DNA of 37,977 nucleotides, from positions 1 to 37,977 of the forward strand of contig JAGQYE010000103.1 in NCBI GenBank assembly GCA_020436225.1, read 5' to 3'. The first letter of the stretch is position 1; every line of letters starts with the position of its first letter. Source of the stretch: Bacteroidota bacterium (lineage in GTDB: Bacteria; Bacteroidota; Bacteroidia; Chitinophagales; JADIYW01). Shown here piece after piece: positions 8,820-17,310 of the stretch. The position numbers were made by a program, and so were the translations under genes. Below the pieces are notes generated by a model, which was given only the letters and a program-made list of their open reading frames with translations, was not told the DNA's origin and ran no database searches.

Positions 8820-9503
8820 ATGAAAGGTATCGTACTTTTATCAGCCGTACCGATGCGCAAAGAAGCATCAGACAGATCGGAAATAGTGAATCAAATTTTG
8901 TATGGAGAAACATTTGAGATTCTTCAACAAGAAGAAAAATGGAGTAAAATAAAATTACATCACGACAACTACGAAGGTTGGATTGATAATAAACAATGGA
9001 AACCAACAAAACAAAAATCTATATACAAGCATTTTGTTCATACTTTATTTCTAAAAAAATCGAACATAATTTTTCCTTTAGGTGCGTTAGTGGATTTCCC
9101 ATTATCAGAAAATAAAAAATCGCTTTTACAAACTGCACGCTTGTTTTTAAATACACCTTATTTGTGGGGCGGCAGAACATTTTCCGGCATTGATTGCTCC
9201 GGTTTTATGCAAGTAATTTTCAGAACGCAACATATTGCCTTAAAACGCGATGCTTATCAACAACAGCAACAAGGAAAACGGATTTTATTTCAACATTGCG
9301 CTACCAATGACTTAGCATTTTTTCATAATAAAGAAGGAAAAGTGATGCATGTCGGATTGATTATAAGAGAAAAAAATAAAGTGCAAATCATTCATGCTTC
9401 CGGTTTTGTGCGCATTGATGACTTAGATGAAACAGGCATATATAATAAGGAAACAAAAACTTACACACATCAACTTCATTCCATAAAAAGAATAATAAAA
9501 TAA
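8820..9503 (+). CDS. NlpC/P60 family cell-wall peptidase with SH3-like domain
   Basis: A 227-aa protein of the C40 (NlpC/P60) family, which cuts peptide links in peptidoglycan. Residues 1-60 form a bacterial SH3-like domain (LSAVPMRKEAS, EGWIDNKQW). The catalytic domain covers about residues 95-215: TPYLWGGRTFSGIDCSGF holds nucleophile Cys126, and MHVGL (His177) and IIHASG (His192) supply the remaining catalytic positions. No signal peptide is visible at the annotated start, so it may act in the cytoplasm on recovered muropeptides or be exported by another route. Its stop codon overlaps the sirtuin start by one base (TAATG), implying translational coupling. The family is clear; the substrate is not. 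Confidence 0.92.
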   Translation: MKGIVLLSAVPMRKEASDRSEIVNQILYGETFEILQQEEKWSKIKLHHDNYEGWIDNKQWKPTKQKSIYKHFVHTLFLKKSNIIFPLGALVDFPLSENKKSLLQTARLFLNTPYLWGGRTFSGIDCSGFMQVIFRTQHIALKRDAYQQQQQGKRILFQHCATNDLAFFHNKEGKVMHVGLIIREKNKVQIIHASGFVRIDDLDETGIYNKETKTYTHQLHSIKRIIK

Positions 9504-10195
9504 TGGAAAAGAAAAGAATTGTAGTGCTTAGTGGTGCCGGCATTAGTGCGGAAAGTGGCATTCAAACATTTCGCGACAGTAACGGACTTTGGGAAAATCA
9601 TAGAATTGAAGATGTTGCTACCTTTGATGCTTGGCAACGCAATAAACAACTTGTTTTAGATTTTTACAACAAACGTAGAAAACAAGCGTTGGAATGCAAA
9701 CCAAATATTGCGCATGAGTATTTGGTAAAATTAGAAGAAAAATTTCACGTCGATATTATCACGCAAAACGTAGATGATTTGCACGAACGCGCCGGCTCAA
9801 GAAATGTAGTGCATCTGCATGGCGAATTATTTAAAGTGCGAAGCACCTTGGATGAACATTTAATTTACGACTGGAAAAAAGATTTACAGCTCGGCGATGT
9901 TTGCGAAAAAGGCGCGCAACTTCGTCCACATATTGTGTGGTTCGGCGAAGAAGTTCCGATGATGGAAACGGCAGGAAAATTGGCAAGCAAAGCCGATATT
10001 TTAATCGTTGTCGGAACGTCGTTAGTTGTATATCCGGCGGCCGGTTTGGTACATTACACCGATTTTACTGTTCCAAAATTTGTTATCGATCCATCAACGC
10101 CAAGAATTTCTAATTCATCAAATGTCGAGTATATTTCAGAGAAAGCAAGTGTTGGTGTTAAGATGTTAGTGGAACGATTACTGCAAAAAAATTAA
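9503..10195 (+). CDS. SIR2-family NAD-dependent deacylase (class III, without zinc cysteines)
   Basis: A 230-aa sirtuin that removes acyl groups from lysine using NAD+. GAGISAESGI (11-20), TFRD (22-25), TQNVDDLH (87-94) and catalytic His106 in HLHGE are all present, followed by LRPHIVWFGE and the late GTSLVVYPA loop. Tyr55 and Arg58 (FYNKRR) match the YxxR pair that in SIRT5 and E. coli CobB recognises succinyl or malonyl lysine, so desuccinylase activity is plausible. The four cysteines that normally hold structural zinc are absent; only Cys134 lies in that region (GDVCEKGAQLRP). I recall the same arrangement in other Bacteroidota sirtuins, so it is probably a family variant and not damage. 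It begins on the last base of the NlpC/P60 stop codon. Confidence 0.92.
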   Translation: MEKKRIVVLSGAGISAESGIQTFRDSNGLWENHRIEDVATFDAWQRNKQLVLDFYNKRRKQALECKPNIAHEYLVKLEEKFHVDIITQNVDDLHERAGSRNVVHLHGELFKVRSTLDEHLIYDWKKDLQLGDVCEKGAQLRPHIVWFGEEVPMMETAGKLASKADILIVVGTSLVVYPAAGLVHYTDFTVPKFVIDPSTPRISNSSNVEYISEKASVGVKMLVERLLQKN

Positions 10196-10198
10196 ATT

Positions 10199-10576
10199 TT
10201 ACTTCTTCAATTTAAACGTCACATTTGCATTTCCTGTATTGCCGTTTTTATCTAAACCTAAAACATTCAACAACACCGAAGTATCAGCAGCAACATCAAT
10301 AAAAATATTTTTGTTGATAGAAAAGAATGTACTATCGGTTAATCCTTCTTCTTTAAAATAAATCACACGCGTAAAGGCATTCGACAGTATTATTTTATAG
10401 CTCTGCAAGTTGACATCTTCTATCGTTACATCTAATTTAATGGAATCGGCTACATAAAAAGAATCTGTACTCAACGGCGAAGTGATAGTAATTTCAGGTG
10501 GTTTCGTTTCGTTTTTCTTACAAGCAACCAAAATCAACAAAAAGAGAAAAATATATAAGCTCGAACGCATAGTCAA
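10199..10576 (-). CDS. Small predicted lipoprotein, unknown function
   Basis: A 125-aa protein with a short signal sequence and lipobox LVAC, so the mature protein would start at Cys19 and be anchored in a membrane. The mature part (PPEITITSP, VADSIKLDVTIEDVNLQSYKI, LDKNGNTGNANVTF) reads as a single Ig-like beta-sandwich such as is common in small Bacteroidota lipoproteins. An alternative start is Met3. It is convergent with the sirtuin gene (3-base gap). No specific function can be assigned. Confidence 0.75.
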   Translation of the reverse strand: MTMRSSLYIFLFLLILVACKKNETKPPEITITSPLSTDSFYVADSIKLDVTIEDVNLQSYKIILSNAFTRVIYFKEEGLTDSTFFSINKNIFIDVAADTSVLLNVLGLDKNGNTGNANVTFKLKK

Positions 10577-10595
10577 ATGTATTAAAAAAAGATGG

Positions 10596-10627
10596 TTCGT
10601 TAGTTGACAAAAAAATACGTATCTTTG
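10596..10627 (+). promoter_or_regulatory. Probable promoter of the cytidine deaminase gene
   Basis: TATCTTTG at 10620-10627 is a perfect match to the Bacteroidota -7 box TAnnTTTG, 29 bases before the start codon. At the normal distance upstream there is only TTCG (10596-10599); a TTG at 10604 is closer than usual. The -7 call is stronger than the -33 call. Confidence 0.5.
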
Positions 10628-10656
10628 TTGCCCGTTTTTTCAAAAAAAGATTTGTA

Positions 10657-11142
10657 ATGAAAGAAAATTTAAAATTTGAGATTTCTTATACAGCTTATCC
10701 AGATAGCAGCGAACTTCCGGAACTATACCAACAGTTGATAGCGAAAGCCAAACAAGCAACAAATGATAGTTATGCGCCATATTCCAATTTTAAAGTTGGC
10801 GCAGCAGTGTTGTTAAATAATGGCGAAATTATTCTTGGAAGCAATCAAGAAAACGCATCGTATCCTTTAGGTTTATGTGCAGAACGAACAGCATTAAGTG
10901 CTGCTGCATCCTTAGCATCCAATGAAAAAATAAAAGCGATAGCGATAACGGCGAAGTCAGCAAAAAATCCGGTATTGCAACCTGCCGCACCTTGTGGTAT
11001 ATGCAGACAAGTAATTTTTGAAGCTGAAAACAAGCATCATCAAAATATAGAAATTATTTTGACCGGCGAGCAAGGCATCGTGTATGTGTTTAAATCCATT
11101 AAAGATTTATTGCCCTTGCATTTTGATGCTAATTTCTTGTAA
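10657..11142 (+). CDS. cdd: Cytidine deaminase
   Basis: A 161-aa pyrimidine-salvage enzyme that deaminates cytidine and deoxycytidine to uridine and deoxyuridine. The signature is complete: SYAPYSNFKVGAA near the N-terminus, Cys74-Ala75-Glu76 (LCAERTAL) with Glu76 as proton shuttle, and Cys113/Cys116 (APCGICRQ) completing the zinc site. Length is that of the small homotetrameric type, with a short N-terminal extension. The gene stands alone on the plus strand between minus-strand genes, with its own promoter-like -7 box. Confidence 0.96.
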   Translation: MKENLKFEISYTAYPDSSELPELYQQLIAKAKQATNDSYAPYSNFKVGAAVLLNNGEIILGSNQENASYPLGLCAERTALSAAASLASNEKIKAIAITAKSAKNPVLQPAAPCGICRQVIFEAENKHHQNIEIILTGEQGIVYVFKSIKDLLPLHFDANFL

Positions 11143-11154
11143 TTTTTTTTGATT

Positions 11155-11787
11155 CTAAAACTTAAACGCTAAACCAATTTTAGCATAAGAGCCTTCGCAA
11201 TATCCGGCTTCTAAATTGGCACCGATGTGTTCAACAAAATAATAGGTCATACCAATACCTGAACCCACAATCGCACCACCTTTGAATTTATCATATCCTA
11301 CAACTTTAGAGCCTTTACTTTTTAAACGAAAGCCACCGCCAATTGCCAATGGAATATAAACATCAAACACATCCGGATCTAATTTTGTATTGCCCTTTTC
11401 TGATATTAATTGATACAAATGAAAAACGCCGCGCATACCAATTCCAAAATGTCTGTATTTAAAATTGAACAACACACTCGAAGAATCTGCTTTACTGAAT
11501 TGTTTACCGGAAAACGTAAACCAACCACCAATACTAAAATAAGGACTCGCAGCATAATCCATATTTAATGTAACGCCAGGAATAAATCCAAATTTTTCAA
11601 ACTTAACTTTTGATGAATTATATTCTTTCATCGGATAGGTTGGAATAAAACTATGATGTCCTAAGTTCGTGGTTAGGTTGGCATGAAAATCGCCTTTATC
11701 AACTGCCCATGAATTATTGTATTGGCTAATAACCAACATCAACAATATACATTTAATAATTCTCTGCATATCTTTTAATTTAATCAA
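11155..11787 (-). CDS. Predicted outer-membrane beta-barrel protein, unknown function
   Basis: A 210-aa protein with a likely signal peptide that starts better at Met7 (position 11769; MQRIIKCILLMLVISQYNNS) than at the first ATG. The mature part alternates hydrophobic and polar residues with repeated glycine-aromatic pairs (YFSIGGWFTFSGKQF, YRHFGIGMRGVFHLY, GGAIVGSGIGMTYYF) and ends LGLAF-like (KIGLAFKF), the usual close of an outer-membrane barrel. About eight strands are suggested by eye. It follows the VWA membrane protein gene by 12 bases, so the two are probably co-transcribed. No family was recognised. Confidence 0.7.
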   Translation of the reverse strand: MIKLKDMQRIIKCILLMLVISQYNNSWAVDKGDFHANLTTNLGHHSFIPTYPMKEYNSSKVKFEKFGFIPGVTLNMDYAASPYFSIGGWFTFSGKQFSKADSSSVLFNFKYRHFGIGMRGVFHLYQLISEKGNTKLDPDVFDVYIPLAIGGGFRLKSKGSKVVGYDKFKGGAIVGSGIGMTYYFVEHIGANLEAGYCEGSYAKIGLAFKF

Positions 11788-11799
11788 CGTACAAAAATA

Positions 11800-13902
11800 T
11801 CAAATATTTCCTTTGAATTTACGTATAAACCATTCACTTATCAACAGTAACAAAATTATAAAGCACCACCATTTTAAATCAATAAGCGGACGCGTGGAAA
11901 ATGTGTCGTACAATATCGATGTAACTTTATTATTCTCATTTATTTCTTGAGCTATATTTTGCATATCTTTTGGATAAAATAATTTGCCTCCACTTTGATT
12001 CGCTAAAATAGAAAGTAATGAATGATTGGCTTGCGTGTTTAATGTTTCAAGCAATACATCTCGAACAGTAAAATTACAAGAAGCTGAATATGCTTTACCT
12101 TTATAATTCACTTTTGCTGTTGCAGTATAATTTCCAACCGGAAGTATGCCGGCATTTAAAGAATAAGCGTTTATCGTTTTATCAAACGTAAATTGATAAT
12201 CTTTTCCATCTTCACTTCGAACACTGCAAGTAGCATCGGCATCGTTGATTAACTCATAGCTTTCATTATACAATTCAGCATCGAGTTGAATGGCATCGTT
12301 AGCATTAAATAATTTCTTTGCAGTATGTACTCTAAATCTTCTTTTATCAGATTTTACCGTTAAAAATTGAATACTTTTTTCGATAATTTCATCTGTTGCC
12401 GAGAAATGTTTGTATTGTGCAAACTCATTGATGCGCCAACGCCAAATACCTTCGCCACAAATAAAGCCCATTTTTTTTCCGTTGATTTCATTAAATGCCA
12501 TTAACGGATTTTCAGTTGGTATGCTTCCGATTTGTTGCCTGAACAAAACATCTGTATTATTTGAAATTGCATATCTTCCGAACGGTGCTAACAATGGCGG
12601 CAAAGCTTCTATGGTTTTTAAAGTCGATTCAGTCAACGTAAATTTGGAAAAACTCGACAAATAAATAGGAAAAACATCGTTGCCACTTTGTGCTGTTCCT
12701 GAAATTTGTAATGTTTGTTGTAATGAATTAAACATACCTAAATTGGTATTGGCAGAAAGCACAAACAAAATTGGTTTTTCAGATGAAATAATTTTTTGTA
12801 ATAAAGAAAGTTGAGTTGCACTTCCTGCAGATGGCAATCCATGTAAAATAATTAAATCTGCATCCTTATAATTTCCGTTATACTTTTTTATATCAGCAAC
12901 ATCAATTTGATAATTTTTATTTTGCTCTATCGCATTTCGCAATGCTTTAATGTCAGGATGTGGCGCATCATATAAAAGCAAGATTTTTTGTCGTCCATCT
13001 ATAACTTCTACATAAGCAACATCAACATTATTTTCGGTAATTAATTCACCATTTACTTTTTTCAATTGAATTTTATACGATAAAATGCCCGGTTTATCGG
13101 CATTGGCAACTGCATCTGTTTGGAAGAAAAATCTATCTTCGTTAATATCAATAACTTTATTTAAAATAGAATTTCCATTTGGTGCAACGATACTTAAAAC
13201 AGTTGATTGTCCTTTTAAATGATTGGCTTCAATTTGCACATTGATAGAAAATTGATCGCCTAAATACACCAATTCGGGATAGTGTACACTTTTAATTACA
13301 GCATCTTTTTTGATGCTTGTATCGCCGAGCGCAATCGTATAAAACGGAACTCGCAACGCATTTTTGTTATACAACGGCGAATTTCCCTGATTAAAAATGC
13401 CATCAGATGCCAGCACAATTGCGCCAATGTTTTGCGAGCTATGACGCACAAAAACTTCATCTATTGCATTCGATATATCGGTTTGTTTTTCGGTATAAGT
13501 TGGTGTTGTTAATGGAGCTAAAGTTTTGCCAAAGGCATAACTAACCACATCGTATTTTTCTTTCAACTTTTCTTGTAATGCTTGAAGTTGTTGCGCATAT
13601 TTTTCTTTCGGGAAATTTCCAAATGATGTATTTAAAGAAGATGAATTATCTTGCAATAAAACAATTATCGGTTTTTCTTCTATCGTATTTTTTGATTTGA
13701 GTAGAAATGATAACAACAAAAATGCGATTAAAAAAGTAGAAAGAAAGCGTAAAGTTGCCATGCCATATTTCCACCATTTGCTTTCATTTTCTTCAAAGAT
13801 AAATTTTTGTTTTCCGTACAAGATATAAGCAAAAACTGCAGCTATTGCTATGCAAAACAATAGAAACCACCAAGGATAAGCCGATATAAATGCCGTGTTC
13901 AA
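11800..13902 (-). CDS. VWA-domain membrane protein, unknown function
   Basis: A 700-aa protein of a widespread Bacteroidota type. Two transmembrane helices (about 11-29 and 49-68) precede a von Willebrand A-like domain with a complete metal site: D85-N-S-S-S89 (DxSxS), Thr141 and Asp167 (LASDGIF). A long periplasmic part follows, including a segment (about residues 310-390) that resembles a class I glutamine-amidotransferase-like fold (LLLYDAPHPDIKALRNAIEQ, DLIILHGLPSAGSATQ). A last helix (about 676-694, WWCFIILLLLISEWFIRKF) ends the protein. Related proteins occur near Bat/MoxR operons, but none of those partners is here. The substrate and role are unknown. Confidence 0.8.
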   Translation of the reverse strand: MNTAFISAYPWWFLLFCIAIAAVFAYILYGKQKFIFEENESKWWKYGMATLRFLSTFLIAFLLLSFLLKSKNTIEEKPIIVLLQDNSSSLNTSFGNFPKEKYAQQLQALQEKLKEKYDVVSYAFGKTLAPLTTPTYTEKQTDISNAIDEVFVRHSSQNIGAIVLASDGIFNQGNSPLYNKNALRVPFYTIALGDTSIKKDAVIKSVHYPELVYLGDQFSINVQIEANHLKGQSTVLSIVAPNGNSILNKVIDINEDRFFFQTDAVANADKPGILSYKIQLKKVNGELITENNVDVAYVEVIDGRQKILLLYDAPHPDIKALRNAIEQNKNYQIDVADIKKYNGNYKDADLIILHGLPSAGSATQLSLLQKIISSEKPILFVLSANTNLGMFNSLQQTLQISGTAQSGNDVFPIYLSSFSKFTLTESTLKTIEALPPLLAPFGRYAISNNTDVLFRQQIGSIPTENPLMAFNEINGKKMGFICGEGIWRWRINEFAQYKHFSATDEIIEKSIQFLTVKSDKRRFRVHTAKKLFNANDAIQLDAELYNESYELINDADATCSVRSEDGKDYQFTFDKTINAYSLNAGILPVGNYTATAKVNYKGKAYSASCNFTVRDVLLETLNTQANHSLLSILANQSGGKLFYPKDMQNIAQEINENNKVTSILYDTFSTRPLIDLKWWCFIILLLLISEWFIRKFKGNI

Positions 13903-13964
13903 AATGCGTTACAAGTATGCTAATTTTTGTCGAATATAACAAATGGTAATTGTTATAAAAATTC

Positions 13965-14001
13965 AAGAAAAATTAAAAAAGGCAACTCAAAAAAGTTGCC
14001 T
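13965..14001 (-). terminator. Rho-independent terminator downstream of sucD
   Basis: The stem AGGCAACT (13980-13987) / AGTTGCCT (13994-14001) with a 6-base loop is followed on the minus strand by TTTTTTAATTTTTC. It starts 23 bases after the sucD stop codon and should end the mlaE-mlaF-sucD stretch. Confidence 0.85.
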
Positions 14002-14023
14002 CATATATGAAGTAAGTGTTGAA

Positions 14024-14896
14024 TTATTTTCCTAAAACATCAGCTAAAGTTTTGCCAATGAATGCTGGAGAATCGACAACATGAATTCCACATTCTGCCA
14101 TAATTTTCATTTTGGCTGCTGCAGTATCTTCTGCGCCACCTACAATCGCGCCGGCATGTCCCATACGTCTGCCTTTCGGAGCGGTTTGCCCTGCAATAAA
14201 ACCAATAACCGGTTTTTTCTTATTGTCTTTAATCCAACGTGCGGCATCTGCTTCCATACTACCGCCAATCTCGCCTATCATAACGATTGCGTCGGTTTCG
14301 TCATCGTTCATAAATAGTTCAACCGCTTCTTTGGTAGAAGTTCCAATAATTGGATCGCCGCCAATGCCAATGGCTGTAGAAATTCCGAATCCGGCTTTCA
14401 CTACTTGGTCGGCAGCTTCGTAAGTCAATGTTCCTGATTTAGACACAATGCCAATTCTTCCTTTCTTGAAAACAAATCCCGGCATAATACCAATTTTTGC
14501 TTCGTCTGCTGTAATTATTCCAGGGCAATTCGGACCTATCATTCTTGCTCCTTTTGCTGTTACATACTGTTTTGCATGAATCATATCTTGCACCGGAATG
14601 CCTTCAGTAATGGTAACAATAACTTTAATACCGGCATCGGCTGCTTCCATAATGGCATCAGCAGCAAAAGCAGGCGGAACGAAAATAATGGAAATGTTTG
14701 CGCCTGTTGCTTTCACGGCATTTTCTACAGTATTAAAAACCGGCTTATCTAAATGTTGCATACCTTCTTTTCCTGGCGTAACACCACCAACAACATTGGT
14801 TCCGTATTCTATCATTTGTGATGCGTGAAATGTTCCTTCTTTTCCTGTAAATCCTTGTACAATTACTTTGGATGCTTTATTAACTAAAATGCTCAT
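14024..14896 (-). CDS. sucD: Succinyl-CoA ligase, alpha subunit
   Basis: A 290-aa subunit of the TCA-cycle enzyme that converts succinyl-CoA, phosphate and NDP to succinate, CoA and NTP. The CoA-binding Rossmann part opens the protein ([18 protein letters not shown]), GPNCPGI and [11 protein letters not shown] lie in the middle, and the phosphorylated active-site histidine is His247 in [12 protein letters not shown]. Length is normal. The beta subunit gene sucC is not in this window, so the two subunits are encoded apart. Nine GTTATTC-like heptamers lie between this start codon and the upstream ABC transporter gene. Confidence 0.97.
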   Translation of the reverse strand: MSILVNKASKVIVQGFTGKEGTFHASQMIEYGTNVVGGVTPGKEGMQHLDKPVFNTVENAVKATGANISIIFVPPAFAADAIMEAADAGIKVIVTITEGIPVQDMIHAKQYVTAKGARMIGPNCPGIITADEAKIGIMPGFVFKKGRIGIVSKSGTLTYEAADQVVKAGFGISTAIGIGGDPIIGTSTKEAVELFMNDDETDAIVMIGEIGGSMEADAARWIKDNKKKPVIGFIAGQTAPKGRRMGHAGAIVGGAEDTAAAKMKIMAECGIHVVDSPAFIGKTLADVLGK

Positions 14897-14903
14897 TTTT
14901 TAT

Positions 14904-14966
14904 GTTATTTGTTATTCGTTATTCGTTATTCGTTATTCGTTAATTGTTATTGGTTATTAGTTATTC
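14904..14966. repeat. Nine-unit heptamer tandem array before sucD
   Basis: Nine in-phase 7-mers fill exactly 63 bases: GTTATTT, four GTTATTC, GTTAATT, GTTATTG, GTTATTA, GTTATTC. GTTA is constant. The array ends 7 bases from the sucD start codon, so it lies in the leader or promoter of sucD and upstream of no other gene. Confidence 0.93.
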
Positions 14967-14970
14967 CTCT

Positions 14971-15744
14971 TCACTTATTCTTTAATTTATTAAATCGTGC
15001 ATCACGTGCTTCTTTCAAGAATTCGGATGCAAAGATAAAATCAATCAATTCTTTATTATCTGACTCAAACAAGGTAAGCCTATCTCCTTCCCAATGTTTA
15101 TTGCCTTCGTGCAAGAAAATAATCTTATCGCCGTTGGCAATTACACTGTTCATATCGTGTGTGTTGGTGATGGTAGTGATTTTATATTCTTGCGTGATTT
15201 CCATAATCAACTCATCAACAACTATAGAAGTTTGTGGGTCTAATCCGGAATTAGGCTCATCGCAAAATAAATATTTCGGATTCATCACAATAGCTCGTGC
15301 TATGCCTGTACGTTTTTGCATGCCACCGGAAAGTTGAGATGGAAACTTTTGATTGGTGTTAGTTAAATTCACACGTTTTAAAACTTCGTTTACTCTGTCT
15401 CTTTTTTCCGACATCGACATTTTTGTGAACATATCTAACGGGAAACGAACATTTTGTTCGACTGTCAATGAATCAAATAAAGCGCCGCCTTGAAACAACA
15501 TGCCTAACTCTCTGCGAATTTCATTTTTTTGGTCGATGTTCATCGCCACATAATCTTTATCATCAAAATAAACATGACCGGAAGTTGGCGTTAATAAACC
15601 AACAATACATTTCAATAAAACTGTTTTTCCTGAACCACTTTTACCTATGATAAGGTTGTTTTTTCCACTTTCAAAAACAGCAGAAATTCCTTTCAACACT
15701 TCTTGTGAGCCAAATTGTTTTTTTACGTCTTTTACTTCTATCAT
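14971..15744 (-). CDS. ABC transporter ATP-binding protein, MlaF-like
   Basis: A 257-aa ATPase of the Mla/Mce-type lipid transporters, which move phospholipids between the membranes of Gram-negative cells. Walker A is GKSGSGKT (34-41), the Q-loop is MLFQGGALFDSLTV, the signature is LSGGMQKR (138-145) and Walker B is YLFCDEPNSGLD (158-169). The QGGALFDSLTV segment is the version seen in MlaF relatives. It lies 21 bases after the MlaE-like permease gene, the normal order. The expected MlaD/MCE gene is missing downstream, where sucD follows instead; a periplasmic partner would have to be encoded elsewhere. Confidence 0.9.
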   Translation of the reverse strand: MIEVKDVKKQFGSQEVLKGISAVFESGKNNLIIGKSGSGKTVLLKCIVGLLTPTSGHVYFDDKDYVAMNIDQKNEIRRELGMLFQGGALFDSLTVEQNVRFPLDMFTKMSMSEKRDRVNEVLKRVNLTNTNQKFPSQLSGGMQKRTGIARAIVMNPKYLFCDEPNSGLDPQTSIVVDELIMEITQEYKITTITNTHDMNSVIANGDKIIFLHEGNKHWEGDRLTLFESDNKELIDFIFASEFLKEARDARFNKLKNK

Positions 15745-15765
15745 CTTGAAAGAAATTCTAAATTA

Positions 15766-16530
15766 TTATCGCAATAACAACCAAGTTAAAACTAAATCTG
15801 CAAACAACACCATCACACAACTCAACACTACGGCGCGTGTACTTGCTTTTCCAATTTCGATAGCGCTTCCGTGTGCATAAAATCCTTGATAGCAAGAAAC
15901 GGAAGTCAACACAAATCCAAACACTACAGATTTTGCCATCATCACAAAAATATTGTATCCAACGAAATTCATCAACACACCTTGCATATAATCAACAGAA
16001 GAAACATATCCGGAAAAGGAACCGGCAACTAGACCGCCCCAAATGCCTGTTACTGCCGAAATTACCACCAATAAAGGAATCATAGTAATGGCAGCTGCTA
16101 ATTTTGGTCCGATTAAATATGAAATCGTGTTGACGCCCATAATTTCTAAGGCATCTATTTGTTCGGTTAAGCGCATCGTACCTAATTCTGATGCTAAATT
16201 GGAGCCGATTTTTCCGCCTAAAATTAAACAAGAAACAGTTGGTGCTAACTCTAATATCATCGATTCTTTCACAACATATCCGACATAATACATCGGCACC
16301 ATAGATTGCGATAAGTTGTAGGCAAATTGTACAGCCGAAACGGCTCCGATAAAAAAGGAAATCAACAAGATAATTACCACAGAACCTACGCCGATATTGT
16401 TCATTTGCACTAAGGTTTCTTTCCAATACATAGATGCTCTCTCGGGTTTGGCAATCGAGCGTTTTATCATTAAAATATACCTACCGATATGAAAAAGAGG
16501 ACCACCGGAAGCGTGTACATATTCTGCCAT
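15766..16530 (-). CDS. MlaE-family lipid transporter permease
   Basis: A 254-aa permease of the MlaE/YrbE family, the membrane part of the Mla-type phospholipid transporter. About five hydrophobic helices are visible. The conserved core ELAPTVSCLILGGKIGSNLASELGTM carries the family's glycine-rich segment, followed by TEQIDALEIMGVNTISYLIGP, the most diagnostic part of the family. It is the first gene of mlaE-mlaF and probably starts from the promoter upstream at 16548-16579. Gram-negative context and the ATPase next door support outer-membrane lipid balance; direction of transport is unknown. Confidence 0.92.
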   Translation of the reverse strand: MAEYVHASGGPLFHIGRYILMIKRSIAKPERASMYWKETLVQMNNIGVGSVVIILLISFFIGAVSAVQFAYNLSQSMVPMYYVGYVVKESMILELAPTVSCLILGGKIGSNLASELGTMRLTEQIDALEIMGVNTISYLIGPKLAAAITMIPLLVVISAVTGIWGGLVAGSFSGYVSSVDYMQGVLMNFVGYNIFVMMAKSVVFGFVLTSVSCYQGFYAHGSAIEIGKASTRAVVLSCVMVLFADLVLTWLLLR

Positions 16531-16547
16531 AATTAACTTTAGAAACG

Positions 16548-16579
16548 TAAAAATAGATTATTTTTAGAGATTAGCCAAA
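16548..16579 (-). promoter_or_regulatory. Possible promoter of mlaE-mlaF
   Basis: On the minus strand TTTG (16576-16579) precedes TATTTTTA (16548-16555) by 20 bases. This is one base from the TAnnTTTG consensus and correctly spaced. It starts 17 bases before the mlaE start codon. Confidence 0.4.
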
Positions 16580-16618
16580 AGTGAATGGCGAAAAGCGAAA
16601 AATTAATACTTTTACATT

Positions 16619-17302
16619 ATGAACGTTGTTGTTACAGGCGCCAGTCGCGGAATTGGCAAAGCTATCGTTGCCCAATTTATCAAAGAAAATCATCGTGTTA
16701 TTGTTTGCTCTCGAAATGCCGAAAAATTAGGTGAGTTGCAAAAAGAATTTCCTGAATTAATTACGTTTGTTTGTGATGTTGCCAACAAGCTGCAAGTTTT
16801 TGCTTTTGCTGATTTTGTATTGCAAACTTTTACTCAAATTGATGTATTGATAAATAATGCCGGAATTTTTTACCCGGGAAAAATTACGGAAGAAGCAGAT
16901 GATGTTTTAGAAAAAACATTACAAACGAATTTATTGAGTGCTTATTATCTGACCAAAAAACTTGCACCAAAAATGATAGCACAACAATCGGGATTTATTT
17001 TTAATATGTGTTCAGTTGCCAGCATAAAGGCTTATGAAAATGGTGGCAGTTATTCTATTTCAAAATTTGGGTTGTTGGGATTTTCTAAAACCTTGCGTGA
17101 AGAATTGAAACCGCATAATATCAAAGTTACGGCTATTTTGCCGGGCGCTACTTTAACGGATTCTTGGAGTGGAACTGATTTGCCAACTGAGCGTTTTAGT
17201 AAACCTGAAGATATTGCTGAGCTCGTGTATAGTGTTACTCAATTATCTGCTTTATCGGTTGTTGAAGAGATTATTATTCGTCCGCAATTAGGTGATATTT
17301 AA
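16619..17302 (+). CDS. Short-chain dehydrogenase/reductase (SDR)
   Basis: A 227-aa classical SDR. The dinucleotide-binding motif TGASRGIG is at 6-13, NNAG at 79-82, the catalytic Ser at about 132-135 (CSVAS) and the YSISK pair Tyr145/Lys149. Arg in the TGASRGIG motif (and in CSR after the second strand) suggests NADP(H). The substrate is unknown. It stands alone, divergent from mlaE and convergent with aroB, with 345 bp of repeats after it. Confidence 0.92.
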   Translation: MNVVVTGASRGIGKAIVAQFIKENHRVIVCSRNAEKLGELQKEFPELITFVCDVANKLQVFAFADFVLQTFTQIDVLINNAGIFYPGKITEEADDVLEKTLQTNLLSAYYLTKKLAPKMIAQQSGFIFNMCSVASIKAYENGGSYSISKFGLLGFSKTLREELKPHNIKVTAILPGATLTDSWSGTDLPTERFSKPEDIAELVYSVTQLSALSVVEEIIIRPQLGDI

Positions 17303-17310
17303 TGGATAAT

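Noticed and set aside
15992-16426. 144-codon frame on the minus strand within mlaE
   Set aside because: It is a frame-shifted shadow of the clear MlaE reading frame, rich in Arg, Cys and Phe, without family features.
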